A DNA stretch of 64,000 nucleotides. Source: Caulobacteraceae bacterium. GTDB taxonomy: Bacteria > Pseudomonadota > Alphaproteobacteria > Caulobacterales > Caulobacteraceae. Below, piece by piece: positions 19,877-30,004 of the stretch (position 1 is its first letter; each line of letters starts with the position of its first letter). The translations under genes and the position numbers were made by a program. The stretch lies in NCBI GenBank assembly GCA_947441065.1, contig CANESI010000009.1, positions 1 through 64,000 on the forward strand. The letters run 5' to 3'. The notes beneath the pieces were generated by a model. The model did no database searches and was not told the DNA's origin. It saw only the letters and a list, made by a program, of their open reading frames with translations.

Positions 19877-21127
19877 ATGAAATCGTCAATGTGGACTCCT
19901 CGCACGAGACTGATCGTCTTTATGCTGATCACGGCCAGTTTGCTGAACAGCGCTGATCGTCAGATTGTCTCCATCCTCAAGCCGATGCTGCAGGAAGACT
20001 TGAACTGGACCGACGCGGACTATGGCCATCTGGCGGCCGTATTCCAGTTTTCGGCTGCCATTGCCTTGCTGGGTACCGGCTGGCTGGTCGACCGGATCGG
20101 CTGGCGCCGCGCCAATCCCTTGGGCGTGGGCAGTTGGAGCATCGCTGCCATTATTCACTCCTTTGCGCGGACCATGGGGGAGTTCACCCTCGCCCGCGCC
20201 ACGCTCGGGGCCACAGAGGCCATGGGCACACCGACCAATATCAAGACCATCGCTGCGGTGTTCCGCAATGAGGACCGCTCGCTCGCGCTTGGGACCATGA
20301 GTGCGATTGGCGGCATTGCCGGTGCGATTCTGATCCCTCTGATGATCCCTTGGCTCGCGCTCAAATTTGGTTGGGCCAATACCTTTGTGGTGATGGGCGC
20401 ACTTGGACTGATTTGGGTCGCGGCCTGGTACGCGCTTGCCCCGGGCAAGGGCTCTGAACATGCTGCCCATGTGAACCCGACCGCGGCAGATCGTGTGCGT
20501 TGGCGTGACGTTCTCAGCACCAAGGGCACCTGGGCCGTCGCAGGCGGCAAGGTCATGTCAGACATGATCTATTGGTTCCTCCTGTTCTGGATGCCGGACC
20601 TGTTCAACAAGATCTTTGGTCTCAGCCTTGCGCAATATGCCGTGCCCCTCGCGATCATCCATTGCTGCGGCGCCTTCGGATCCCTGTTTGGCGGCTGGTT
20701 ACCCCGGCAGTTGATGGCCCGGGGTATGACCTTAAACGCCGCACGTAAGGGCTCGCTCTTGCTGGCCGCCTTGCTGGTGACGCCGATCTTCTTTGTGTCG
20801 TCTGTGCCGAGCTATTGGGTGGCCACCGCTATTCTGGGCCTCGCCCTCGGAGCCCATCAGGTCTTTTCGGTCAATATCTTCTCGCTCGCCACAGATGTGA
20901 CGCCGTCGCGTCAGGTCGGCACGGTGATCGGTATCGGCGCCTTTTGCGGCAATATGGCCGGGACAGCCATCCTCCAGGCGACGGGCATGATCCTGACCGC
21001 AGGCATTGGGTACGGCCCGCTTTTGGCGCTTGCTTCTGTGTCCTATCTGCTTGGCTTTGGTTGGGTTCACCTGCTGATGCCCAAGATCGTCGCCGTTGCG
21101 CCAGACCCGGAACTGTTAGAGCCCTGA
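19877..21127 (+). CDS. MFS transporter (ACS/hexuronate-type)
   Basis: ASLLNSADRQIVSILKPMLQEDLNWTDADYGHLAAVFQFSAAI; about 12 TM segments. Confidence 0.88.
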   Translation: MKSSMWTPRTRLIVFMLITASLLNSADRQIVSILKPMLQEDLNWTDADYGHLAAVFQFSAAIALLGTGWLVDRIGWRRANPLGVGSWSIAAIIHSFARTMGEFTLARATLGATEAMGTPTNIKTIAAVFRNEDRSLALGTMSAIGGIAGAILIPLMIPWLALKFGWANTFVVMGALGLIWVAAWYALAPGKGSEHAAHVNPTAADRVRWRDVLSTKGTWAVAGGKVMSDMIYWFLLFWMPDLFNKIFGLSLAQYAVPLAIIHCCGAFGSLFGGWLPRQLMARGMTLNAARKGSLLLAALLVTPIFFVSSVPSYWVATAILGLALGAHQVFSVNIFSLATDVTPSRQVGTVIGIGAFCGNMAGTAILQATGMILTAGIGYGPLLALASVSYLLGFGWVHLLMPKIVAVAPDPELLEP

Positions 21128-21131
21128 GCCT

Positions 21132-21554
21132 GTGTCCATGACCGAAATCGACCATATTGTCCTGCTGGTCCGCGACATTGATGAGGCCATTGAGACCTGG
21201 GAAAGGCTTGGATTTAAGCTCAGCTACCGCGTCCATCTGGACGATGTGGGCTTGGCGCAAGCCTTCTTCATTCTGGCGGATGGAACCTTCATCGAGTTGA
21301 TCGCCCCCACGGTCCAAGACAATATCTATGCTGAGATGCTGCGCCAAAAGGGCGAGGGACTTCGTCTCCTGTCCTTTAGGGTCGATGATCTGGATGAGGC
21401 CGTTGCCGACCTCTTGCAGAAGGGGGTTACTCTGCGCGGCGTCGGTACTCCGCGCGTCTTTGTTGAACCGGAATCGGCCAGCGGTATGCTGATCCAACTT
21501 TGGCCAAAAGATCGCCCCCATCGCTGGCGCGACACGCTCGAACAGACGGCATAA
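21132..21554 (+). CDS. VOC (glyoxalase/bleomycin resistance/dioxygenase) family protein
   Basis: EIDHIVLLVRDIDEAIETWERLGFKLSYRV; C-terminal VFVEPESASGMLIQL. Confidence 0.88.
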   Translation: MSMTEIDHIVLLVRDIDEAIETWERLGFKLSYRVHLDDVGLAQAFFILADGTFIELIAPTVQDNIYAEMLRQKGEGLRLLSFRVDDLDEAVADLLQKGVTLRGVGTPRVFVEPESASGMLIQLWPKDRPHRWRDTLEQTA

Positions 21555-21577
21555 TCGACAGGATGTGAGGAACGACG

Positions 21578-22600
21578 GTGAAATATCATCTTTCTGATCA
21601 AGAGCGTGAGACAGGGATCATTCCCTCTGAGACCTTGAAGGCTATTGCCGAGGCGGTGCGCACGACCGGCTATGCGGTGGTCGGCAATGTCGTGTCGAAG
21701 GAGACCATCGACCTCCTGACGGGCTCTGTCCTCGAAGATGTTGAGCGGGTGCGCGCGACGGGAAAGAAGACGCGGCACGAGGAAAATACCGGAGAAGGCC
21801 ATCTGCAACTCGGTTTGCGGCGCTATGGTCCCTATGTCCGGGCTGATCTGGTTGCCAATCCGGTGATTGAGGCGGTCGTGGCGGCCGTCCTTGGCGAGGG
21901 CGCTTGGCTCGGCTTCTATAATGGCAATGTCAATTGCCCGGGCAGCACCTATCAGCCGCTGCATTTTGACCGCCCCTATTCATGGAAGACGCCTGAGGAT
22001 GCGCAGCGCGATGGTCAAAGCTGGCCGCCGCCGACCACGACCTTGAGCTGCTCCATCGCCCTTGAAGAAATTACCGAGGCCAATGGGGCGACCGAAATCT
22101 ATCCTCGAAGCCACCTAGAAACCGAAGCGGTCAACTGGACGCAAAACCGGGTCGAGCCCTATCCCGACCTGATTGAAAAATGGAGCCCGCCCGCGCGGAT
22201 GCCCATTCCACAGGGCGGCGTTTGCTTCCGCGACCCGCGTATGTGGCACCGGGGCGTGCCCAATCCAGCCAGCAAGCCGCGCGCCATGATCGCGGCCACC
22301 TATCATGCGGGTCGCTGCAAGCACTGGCGCGGCATCTATATCCAAGATCTCGATCCGCAGACGCTCGAACAGTGTGCGGCAGACCCAACCTTGCGTTTGA
22401 TGGATGACCGTACCCTCGGCGATGGGCGTCTGGTCTTTCAGTCCGATGTGCGGGGCGTCTTTGAGTCCGCCCCCAGCCGCTTTGGCATCAATCGTAATGT
22501 TCGGTTCATCGACGCGCCAGAGCGGGTCAATCATTTCCAAGACTCCCATGAATTGGGCGGTGCTCGCGTGGTTATGGGCGAGATCTCGCCGGAAGGATGA
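21578..22600 (+). CDS. Phytanoyl-CoA dioxygenase (PhyH)-like Fe(II)/2OG oxygenase
   Basis: QPLHFDRPYSWK, ITEANGATEIYPRSHLE, MWHRGVPNPASKPRAMIAATY (HxD...H...R). Confidence 0.88.
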   Translation: MKYHLSDQERETGIIPSETLKAIAEAVRTTGYAVVGNVVSKETIDLLTGSVLEDVERVRATGKKTRHEENTGEGHLQLGLRRYGPYVRADLVANPVIEAVVAAVLGEGAWLGFYNGNVNCPGSTYQPLHFDRPYSWKTPEDAQRDGQSWPPPTTTLSCSIALEEITEANGATEIYPRSHLETEAVNWTQNRVEPYPDLIEKWSPPARMPIPQGGVCFRDPRMWHRGVPNPASKPRAMIAATYHAGRCKHWRGIYIQDLDPQTLEQCAADPTLRLMDDRTLGDGRLVFQSDVRGVFESAPSRFGINRNVRFIDAPERVNHFQDSHELGGARVVMGEISPEG

Positions 22601-23583
22601 CGACCATGCGGGTGCTCTTTATCGGCGGAACAGGCGAAATCTCTTTCGCCTGCGTTGAGGCGGCCAAAAGGGCAGGCCACGCGGTCACCCTGTTCAATCG
22701 CGGCAAGGCCTTTGACGCGGCCCGTTTGGGCGTTGAGCAGTGGGTGGGTGATTTTGCCGATGACGCGTCCTATGCGGCGTTGGCGCAGGGCGGGTTTGAT
22801 GTGGTTTGCCAGTTTCTCGCCTTTGATACAAAGGCGGTAGAGCGGGACATCCAGACCTTTGGCGGCCAGTGTGGACAGTACATCTTCATCTCGACGGCCT
22901 CTGCCTATCAAAAGCCCAGCCAAACGGCACGGATCACGGAAGAGACCCCTCTCGACAATCCCTTCTGGGCCTATAGCCGTAGCAAGGCCGATTGCGAGGC
23001 GCGGCTGTTAGAGGCCCACCTTGCGGGGCATCTGCCGGTGACGCTGGTACGTCCCAGTCACACCTATCGCACCCGCATCCCCAGCGTCGTGATTACGGGC
23101 GATCATCTGGTCTGGCGCCTGATGCTGGGCAAGCCGGTGATCGTGCCTGGCGATGGCGAGTCCCTATGGACCGTGACCCATTCAGAGGACTTTGCCCGCG
23201 CCTTTATCCAGCTGTTTGGTCACGATCAAGCCTTGGGGCAGGCCTTTCACATTACCGACGATATAGGCCATAGCTGGAACCGGCTCCTTCGCGCTGCGGC
23301 CCATCAGGTGGGTACAAGCATCGATATCCGCCCTGTGCTCACCAAAACCTTGCTCACCTATGATCCCAATTGGGAAGGCCCGCTGCTCGGTGACAAGTCC
23401 AACAGTAAGATCTTCGATAATCGCAAGATCGCGGATCTGACCGGAGGCTGGCAGTGCGAAATCTCGCTCGAGCAGGGGATCTCCAAGACCTGGCCCCGCG
23501 TGGCTGAGCGCTTGAACAACGGCTTTGCGCCTGACCCAAAGCTCGACGCCCTGATAGACCAGATCATAGCCGAACAGTCTTGA
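22597..23583 (+). CDS. NAD-dependent epimerase/dehydratase (SDR)
   Basis: VLFIGGTGEISFACVEAAKRAGHAVTLFNRG; FISTASAYQKPS; ATGA overlap with upstream PhyH gene. Confidence 0.88.
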   Translation: MTTMRVLFIGGTGEISFACVEAAKRAGHAVTLFNRGKAFDAARLGVEQWVGDFADDASYAALAQGGFDVVCQFLAFDTKAVERDIQTFGGQCGQYIFISTASAYQKPSQTARITEETPLDNPFWAYSRSKADCEARLLEAHLAGHLPVTLVRPSHTYRTRIPSVVITGDHLVWRLMLGKPVIVPGDGESLWTVTHSEDFARAFIQLFGHDQALGQAFHITDDIGHSWNRLLRAAAHQVGTSIDIRPVLTKTLLTYDPNWEGPLLGDKSNSKIFDNRKIADLTGGWQCEISLEQGISKTWPRVAERLNNGFAPDPKLDALIDQIIAEQS

Positions 23584-23624
23584 GCCCTTTGCGCCATGCT
23601 TAAACGGTCCTTACAGACCTCACT

Positions 23625-24986
23625 CTATTTGGCGGCCGGCGCGGGATCGTTCGCCCCGACAATCTGCCGGAACTCGGACCTCGCGGCCCAGAGGGCAAGA
23701 AGGCCAATGGGCAGCATCATGAGGGTCAGTATGCCGATGGCCACACCAATCTTGGCCGGATCCTTGAGCCAATAGTCACTGATCATGGCCACGCCCGTGG
23801 GGCCGATGGTGAAGGCGACCACATTGCCGATCAGGAAATAGAGGGCCATGGCGCGTGCGCGCAGCTGGTTTGGCGCGATCGCTTGGATGCTGACCGCGGG
23901 CAGGCCTTGGGCCAAGCCAAAGCCGAAGGATAGGGCCGCGATACAGCCCATGGCCGCCCAGCCATTGGGCATGAAGGGGGCCATGACCGCAAAGGGCAGC
24001 CCAATCAAAGCGCCCCCGATAGATATGGCAAGCGCCGCATCCTTTCGTCCAGCCGCGATCCATCGATCTGAGGCCCATCCGCCCAGAAAGATCCCAGAGG
24101 TGTTGAAGATCAACAGGACCACGCCATAGACTGCGCCCACAGTGGAGATGTTCCAGTCATAGGCCCGCACCATGAAGGCGGGCGTCCAGGTCAGATAGGC
24201 GGCGATGGGTACGCCGATGATCGAATAGCCCATGGCCAGCAGCAGGAAAATCCGCCCGCGCTCGCGCATGAAGCGGCCAAAGCCGTCTGAGACAGTCGCA
24301 TCGGCCTTGGCCAGCTCTTGGCGCTGAGGCTCACGCAAGGCCCAGACCGCGATGGCGAGCACAGGTCCGGGCAGACTGACCAGCAAGAAGGCCAGCTGCC
24401 AGGTCCGCAATTCACCCAAGATCGGCAAGACCACCGGCGGTGCGGTTGAGGCCCAGCCAATCACGGCCCCGCCAATGATCAGGGCCAGACCCACCCCCGC
24501 CACCGCGCCCATGGCATAGATGCTCAGAGCCCGAGCGCGCTTTTCGGTTGGGAAGCTGTCGGCAATCATCGAGAAGGCTGCGGGTGACAGGCCAGCTTCC
24601 CCGACCCCCACGCCGATGCGGGCGAGAAACAGCATGCCAAAACTCTTGGCCATCCCGCAAGCGGCGGTCATTGCGCTCCAGAACAGGACGCTGACCAAGA
24701 TCAGTTTGCGTCGCGACCCACGGTCTGCCAGCCAGCCCAAGGGTATCCCCATCAAGGTATAGAACAGGGTAAAGGCGAGACCGCTCAGCAAGCTAAACTG
24801 TGTGTCGGTGATCTCCAGATCGCGCTGGATCGGCTCAACCAGTAGCGTCAGGATCTGCCGATCAATGAAGGCGACGGCGTAGGCCGCGAGTAGAACGAAG
24901 ACGGTGGCCCAAGCCCTCGTACTCGAGGGCCAGGCAGGCGCAACCTTCTGCCCTTGGGTCTCGAGCATCTCGCTGGTTTGGGTCAT
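23625..24986 (-). CDS. MFS transporter
   Basis: AYAVAFIDRQILTLLVEPIQRDLEITDTQFSLLSGLAFTLFYTLMGIPLGWLADRGSRR. Confidence 0.93.
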   Translation of the reverse strand: MTQTSEMLETQGQKVAPAWPSSTRAWATVFVLLAAYAVAFIDRQILTLLVEPIQRDLEITDTQFSLLSGLAFTLFYTLMGIPLGWLADRGSRRKLILVSVLFWSAMTAACGMAKSFGMLFLARIGVGVGEAGLSPAAFSMIADSFPTEKRARALSIYAMGAVAGVGLALIIGGAVIGWASTAPPVVLPILGELRTWQLAFLLVSLPGPVLAIAVWALREPQRQELAKADATVSDGFGRFMRERGRIFLLLAMGYSIIGVPIAAYLTWTPAFMVRAYDWNISTVGAVYGVVLLIFNTSGIFLGGWASDRWIAAGRKDAALAISIGGALIGLPFAVMAPFMPNGWAAMGCIAALSFGFGLAQGLPAVSIQAIAPNQLRARAMALYFLIGNVVAFTIGPTGVAMISDYWLKDPAKIGVAIGILTLMMLPIGLLALWAARSEFRQIVGANDPAPAAK

Positions 24987-25350
24987 GATTTACGCCGCCC
25001 TCTTGTGTCTAGCCCCTATTCCTTTCATCCCCACTATTATTATGCAAGTGCGCAAATCGCGATTTGGTATATGTGCCAATCTCGCTCGCAACCCACATAA
25101 CACTGAGGCGGATTGCCGCAGCCTACGACGTTCGAAAGGGGGCAATTTGGGCAATTTCAGGCCTTTTTGGCCTCAAAATCGCACCCTCGACCATCCGGTT
25201 CAATTTTAAGAAGAATTAAAACTTACCCAAACACGCATGACGTTCCGGGGAAATTTCATTAGTACCCTAACGTCGTATTTAGGGCTAAGTTTTGGCCTAT
25301 CGGTAGGTTAACGCGATGATTCAGAACGAAGACTACCGCTAGAGGCTGCC

Positions 25351-25764
25351 ATGAATGTCGACCACGTTTCAAACCCATTAGATATCGCACTCGGCGCACG
25401 TATCCGCGTGCGTCGCAAATCCTTGGGCCTGTCTCAGGATGATTTGGCCGTGCAGGTCGGTCTTACCTTCCAACAGATTCAGAAATATGAACGCGGTGCA
25501 AACCGAGTCAGCTTCTCGCGTCTGGTCGAAATTGCCCGCACATTAAAGTGCCGTGTGCAGGACCTGATCGGGGATTTGGATGTCGAGGGTGAAGTGTCTG
25601 ATCAGGTGGCGGCTGAGGCTGTGCAGTTGAAAGAGACCGGGGCCTTGGAATTGATCCGAGCCTATAGCGCGATCCGCTCTGCGGGTCGCCGACGGATCGT
25701 TGTCAGCCTTGCTCAAACCCTGTCCAAAGAAGATGAGCCTGAGGTCTTGGTCCCTGCGCTTTGA
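25351..25764 (+). CDS. XRE-family helix-turn-helix regulator
   Basis: LGARIRVRRKSLGLSQDDLAVQVGLTFQQIQKYERGANRVSFSRLVEIARTL. Confidence 0.95.
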   Translation: MNVDHVSNPLDIALGARIRVRRKSLGLSQDDLAVQVGLTFQQIQKYERGANRVSFSRLVEIARTLKCRVQDLIGDLDVEGEVSDQVAAEAVQLKETGALELIRAYSAIRSAGRRRIVVSLAQTLSKEDEPEVLVPAL

Positions 25765-25766
25765 GC

Positions 25767-26900
25767 CTAAAGGCTCCGATAGACCGCTTCGATCAGAGCG
25801 GTCGCGCGCGGGTCACCGACCAGATGCACCGACTGGCGCGTCATGACATAGGCGCCGGATAGGCCGGTCTTTGGGTCCGCGAAGGCGCAGGATCCGCCCC
25901 AGCCATAGTGCCCCACCATGGTGGGTGATGGGCCAAAGGCCGGATCGAGACGATTGCGCAAGGGACCAGCGGCCCAACTGACCTTGCGCGGCAAGACCCG
26001 ATCAGGGCCACCGATCCGCTCCTGCATCACTTCTGCCGCCGTGCCCGGCGATAGCCGCGCCTGTCCGTCCAACTGTCCATCATCGGCCAGAAGCGCCATG
26101 ATCCGGGCCAGTGCTGGGGCTGTTGCATGGCCGTTGGCTGATGGGATCTCAAAACGCCGCCACTGGGCCGATTCTCGACCCAGCGGCGCGGACCAGCGCG
26201 TGCCAAAGGCAAGGCGCCGCGCCTCGGTCATCTCGCCCAAATCGGGCATGCCGGTCGGCCTTTGCATATCGGCGCAGCGGCCATGTTCGCTGTCCGGCAG
26301 CCCGATCCAGAGGTCTAGATCATGAGGCTGTGCAAGGTCCTCACGTAGCGCCGTGCCCAGCGAGCGTCCATCAACCCGGCGAAAGATCTCGCCGACCAGA
26401 TAGCCGACCGTGATGGGGTGGTATCCGCTGGCTGTTCCCGGCGTCCAGATTGGCGCCATGGCCGCTAGCTTTTCACAGATGGCGTCCCAGTCAAACCACA
26501 GGGCCGGATCAAATTCCTCGGCAATGCCGCAGAGACCAGCCTGATGGGACAGGACCTGAGCGATGGTAATGGCAGCCTTGCCCTCAGCAGCGAAGGCAGG
26601 CCAGATCGACGCAACGGTCTGGTCATAGGCCAAGAGCCCTTGATCGACGAGGCGGGCGATCATCAGGCTGGCCAATAGCTTGGTCGTCGAAAAGATCGGC
26701 GTCAGGGTGCGCTCACCAAAGGGCCGGGTCCGGGCCCGGTCCGCATGACCGGCAAAGAGGTCGATGATGATTTCGCCCCGATCGGCCAAGGCAAAGCGCG
26801 CGCCGACCTCCTGTCCGGAGGCGAAGTTCTGGGTGAAGACCTCGCGCACGGCGGCAAATCGTTCAGGGCAAAGGCCGTGGATTTGGGGATGATCAGTCAT
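25767..26900 (-). CDS. Serine hydrolase / beta-lactamase family esterase
   Basis: FSTTKLLASLMIARLVDQGLLAYDQTVASIWPAFAAEGKAAITIAQVLSHQAGL (SxxK), GYHPITVGYLVGEI. Confidence 0.92.
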   Translation of the reverse strand: MTDHPQIHGLCPERFAAVREVFTQNFASGQEVGARFALADRGEIIIDLFAGHADRARTRPFGERTLTPIFSTTKLLASLMIARLVDQGLLAYDQTVASIWPAFAAEGKAAITIAQVLSHQAGLCGIAEEFDPALWFDWDAICEKLAAMAPIWTPGTASGYHPITVGYLVGEIFRRVDGRSLGTALREDLAQPHDLDLWIGLPDSEHGRCADMQRPTGMPDLGEMTEARRLAFGTRWSAPLGRESAQWRRFEIPSANGHATAPALARIMALLADDGQLDGQARLSPGTAAEVMQERIGGPDRVLPRKVSWAAGPLRNRLDPAFGPSPTMVGHYGWGGSCAFADPKTGLSGAYVMTRQSVHLVGDPRATALIEAVYRSL

Positions 26901-26913
26901 CGCGTGCCTTGGC

Positions 26914-27759
26914 CTAGTCCAGAAGGATGAGGGACACCTGATCAGAGCCTTGGGTCAAGCGCTTGCCCATGGCCACGATGGGCAAATCCCCGTGGCTGCC
27001 CGATTTACAGGCCTCAATGGCCTCATAGACCCCGCCAACCGCTTGGCTGAGGGCATGGTGGGGGGCAATACCCGCAAGGCAGGCCTGCGCCATCAGGGCC
27101 GCCAATAGATCGCCGACCCCGTTTGGGGCAGAGGGCAAAAGCGCGTGTGTCACTAACCAAGCCTCAGACTTCAGCGCCAAGACCACGCCCAAACCGTCCT
27201 CGCAAGGCACAGACGAGACCATCACGGTGCGGCCCATGGTGCGCGCCGCCGCCAGAGCGCTGGCCGGGTCGGTCACTGGCAGGCCGGATAGATGGCTAAG
27301 TTCCCACGCGTTGGGGGCGAGAATATCGGCGCGGGGAACCAGATGCTGAGCCAAGGCTTCGGCGACCTCGGGCTTGACATAGAGACCCTTGCCCATGTCG
27401 CCCATGACGGGATCGACGAGGATCAGCGGCGGGGCCAGCCCCGCATCGGCCCGCGCGGCCCGGATGGCGTCGATAGCGCGTGATGCCGCGTCGATCTGAT
27501 CAGGATGGGAGAAATAGCCGGTCAGGACCAGATCAAAGGCGGCAAAGTCGCCCTTGGCCTCGATACCCTCCAACACCCCTTGGAACAGGTCCGGACTGAC
27601 CGCGCCGCCGCCCGGTGCACCAAGGCCCGGATGGCGACCAAACAGGACCGTGGGGGCCAGAACAGCGTCAATCCCCAAGACCGCGAGGGCGAGGGATTGG
27701 GCCCCGCCGCCGACGCGGCTGGAGGCAACGAAGCTAGACATCAAAAGGGCGCGCGACAT
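26914..27759 (-). CDS. pdxY: Pyridoxal kinase
   Basis: SSFVASSRVGGGAQSLALAVLGIDAVLAPTVLFGRHPG, LVDPVMGDMGKGLYV, NAWELSHLSG, NGVGDLLAAL. Confidence 0.85.
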   Translation of the reverse strand: MSRALLMSSFVASSRVGGGAQSLALAVLGIDAVLAPTVLFGRHPGLGAPGGGAVSPDLFQGVLEGIEAKGDFAAFDLVLTGYFSHPDQIDAASRAIDAIRAARADAGLAPPLILVDPVMGDMGKGLYVKPEVAEALAQHLVPRADILAPNAWELSHLSGLPVTDPASALAAARTMGRTVMVSSVPCEDGLGVVLALKSEAWLVTHALLPSAPNGVGDLLAALMAQACLAGIAPHHALSQAVGGVYEAIEACKSGSHGDLPIVAMGKRLTQGSDQVSLILLD

Positions 27760-27790
27760 GAAGCTTCTATGCCCCCGATCGCGCGCCCTT
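27745..27790 (-). promoter_or_regulatory. 12-bp perfect inverted repeat overlapping pdxY start and following ahcY
   Basis: AAGGGCGCGCGA ... TCGCGCGCCCTT; on the minus strand the 3' arm is followed by TTTTG. Confidence 0.55.
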
Positions 27791-27833
27791 GACCACCCCT
27801 TGCGGCGTGGTTGAGACAAAAAGCCTTGATCGC

Positions 27834-29225
27834 CTAGTAGCGATAATGGTCCGGCTTGAAGGGACCGGCCTGCGGCACATCAATATAGTTGGCCTGTTCG
27901 CTGGTCAGGGTCGTCAGCTTGGCACCGAGCTTGGCCAGATGCAGCAGGGCGACCTTTTCATCCAGCGCCTTGGGCAGGGTATAGACCTGGTTCTCATAGG
28001 CCTTGCCGTTGGTCCACAGCTCGATCTGAGCCAAGGTCTGGTTGGTGAAGCTGGCGCTCATCACGAAGGAGGGGTGACCGGTCGCATTGCCCAGATTGAC
28101 CAGACGGCCTTCGGACAGAAGGATGATCTTCTTGCCATCGGGGAATTCGACATGGTGAACCTGCGGCTTGATCTCGTCCCAGACGAAATTCTTCAGGCCA
28201 GAGACTTGGATTTCGCTATCAAAGTGGCCGATATTGCAGACAATGGCATTGTTCTTCATGGACCGCATATGATCGACGGTGATGACGTCCTTATTGCCGG
28301 TGGCGGTGACAAAGATGTCCGCCTTACCCGCCATATCGTCCAGCGTCTGAACGTCATAGCCTTCCATGGCCGCTTGCAGGGCGCAGATCGGGTCGATTTC
28401 AGTGACCACAACGCGCGCGCCGCCATTGCGCAGGCTGGCCGCTGAGCCCTTACCCACATCGCCATAGCCGCAAACCACGGCGACCTTGCCGGCCAACATC
28501 ACGTCGGTACCCCGGCGGATCGCGTCGACCAGACTTTCGCGGCAGCCATAGAGATTGTCGAACTTGGACTTGGTGACGCTGTCATTGACGTTGATGGCGG
28601 GGAAGGGCAGTTCGCCCTTGGTGGCCATCTGATAGAGGCGGTGAACGCCGGTGGTGGTCTCTTCCGACACGCCCTTGATGGCGTCGCGAATAGCCGAATA
28701 GAAGCCGGGCTTTTCCTTGAGATAGCGCTTCATCACTGAGAACAGCGCCTCTTCTTCCTCGTTCTGCGGATTGTCGAGGACGCTGGCGTCCTTCTCCGCC
28801 TTGGGGCCAAGCACGCAGAGCAGGGTGGCGTCGCCGCCATCGTCGAGGATCAGGTTGGGATAGCCACCGTCCGACCATTCAAAGATCTTGTGGGCATAGT
28901 CCCAATATTCGACCAGATTTTCGCCCTTAAAGGCAAAGACCGGCGTGCCGACTGCGGCAATGGCGGCGGCCGCATGGTCTTGGGTCGAGAAGATGTTGCA
29001 CGAGGCCCAGCGCACATCCGCGCCGAGGGCCTGCAGGGTTTCGATCAGCACGGCGGTCTGGATGGTCATGTGCAAGGACCCGGCGATCCGTGCGCCCTTG
29101 AGCGGCTGGGCTGGGCCATATTCCTCGCGCGTGGCCATCAGGCCCGGCATTTCGGTTTCAGCAATCAAGATTTCCTTGCGGCCAAAGGCGGCGAGGGAGA
29201 TGTCGGCAACGATATAGTCGGCCAC
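27834..29225 (-). CDS. ahcY: Adenosylhomocysteinase
   Basis: [59 protein letters not shown]-terminal KPDHYRY. Confidence 0.98.
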   Translation of the reverse strand: MADYIVADISLAAFGRKEILIAETEMPGLMATREEYGPAQPLKGARIAGSLHMTIQTAVLIETLQALGADVRWASCNIFSTQDHAAAAIAAVGTPVFAFKGENLVEYWDYAHKIFEWSDGGYPNLILDDGGDATLLCVLGPKAEKDASVLDNPQNEEEEALFSVMKRYLKEKPGFYSAIRDAIKGVSEETTTGVHRLYQMATKGELPFPAINVNDSVTKSKFDNLYGCRESLVDAIRRGTDVMLAGKVAVVCGYGDVGKGSAASLRNGGARVVVTEIDPICALQAAMEGYDVQTLDDMAGKADIFVTATGNKDVITVDHMRSMKNNAIVCNIGHFDSEIQVSGLKNFVWDEIKPQVHHVEFPDGKKIILLSEGRLVNLGNATGHPSFVMSASFTNQTLAQIELWTNGKAYENQVYTLPKALDEKVALLHLAKLGAKLTTLTSEQANYIDVPQAGPFKPDHYRY

Positions 29226-29293
29226 GGTGAGGCTCCTGACGGGAATTTCGATGGCCGTCTATAACCCCTCCAGCGCGAAGGGGCAATAAAGAC

Positions 29294-29309
29294 ATAAAGA
29301 TATCTTTAT
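29294..29309. promoter_or_regulatory. Perfect 16-bp palindrome upstream of ahcY (putative operator)
   Basis: ATAAAGATATCTTTAT, about 70 bp upstream of ahcY start. Confidence 0.6.
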
Positions 29310-29324
29310 ATGAGTTGATCTGAC

Positions 29325-29597
29325 CTAGCGGTCCTCGTCGAACCGGTTGGCGATCAGGGCGCTGAGGGCGTCGAGGGCGGCTTCGGCTTCAGGGCCTTTG
29401 GCGGTAATATCGATGGTCGAACCAATGCCCGCAGCGAGCATCATCAGGCCCATGATGGAGCGGGCATCGACGGTCTGACCCTCACGGCTAACCATCACCT
29501 CTGCATCAAAACCCGAGGCGACCTTGACGAACTTGGCCGAGGCCCGCGCGTGGAGCCCACGTTCGTTGATGATCTCGACGATCCGGCTGAGGCTCAT
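29325..29597 (-). CDS. ptsH: Phosphocarrier protein HPr
   Basis: IINERGLHARASAKFVKVASGFDAEVMVSREGQTVDARSIMGLMMLAAG. Confidence 0.95.
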   Translation of the reverse strand: MSLSRIVEIINERGLHARASAKFVKVASGFDAEVMVSREGQTVDARSIMGLMMLAAGIGSTIDITAKGPEAEAALDALSALIANRFDEDR

Positions 29598-29998
29598 TTG
29601 TCTCCCGCCAGAACATAGGAGGCGACAGAAATATATTTGCGGCCTGCCTCTTGGGCATGGGCGACGCAGGTCTCGAGGCTTTCACGGCCTCGAACGCTGG
29701 CCAACTTGATCAGCATGGGCAAGTTCAGCCCGGCGATCACTTCGGCACTAGTCTGTTCCATCACCGAGATGGCCAGATTGGAGGGGGTTCCGCCGAACAT
29801 GTCGGTGAGCAGGATGACGCCGTTGCCGCTATTGACGGCCTCTGCAGCGGTCAAGATATCTGTGCGCCGCTGCTCCATATCGTCGTCCGGACCAATACAG
29901 ACCGCGACAACATCCGGCTGAGGCCCGACGACATGTTCCATCGCCTGACGAAATTCCTCGGCCAGCCGCCCATGGGTGACGATCACAAGCCCGATCAT
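29594..29998 (-). CDS. PTS EIIA component, mannose (EIIA-Man) family
   Basis: MIGLVIVTHGRLAEEFRQAMEHVVG, VILLTDMFGGTPSNLAISVM, INGLNLPMLIK-type segment. Confidence 0.92.
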   Translation of the reverse strand: MIGLVIVTHGRLAEEFRQAMEHVVGPQPDVVAVCIGPDDDMEQRRTDILTAAEAVNSGNGVILLTDMFGGTPSNLAISVMEQTSAEVIAGLNLPMLIKLASVRGRESLETCVAHAQEAGRKYISVASYVLAGDK

Positions 29999-30004
29999 GC
30001 AAAA

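Noticed and set aside
27789-28445. 218-aa plus-strand ORF
   Set aside because: Antisense to ahcY
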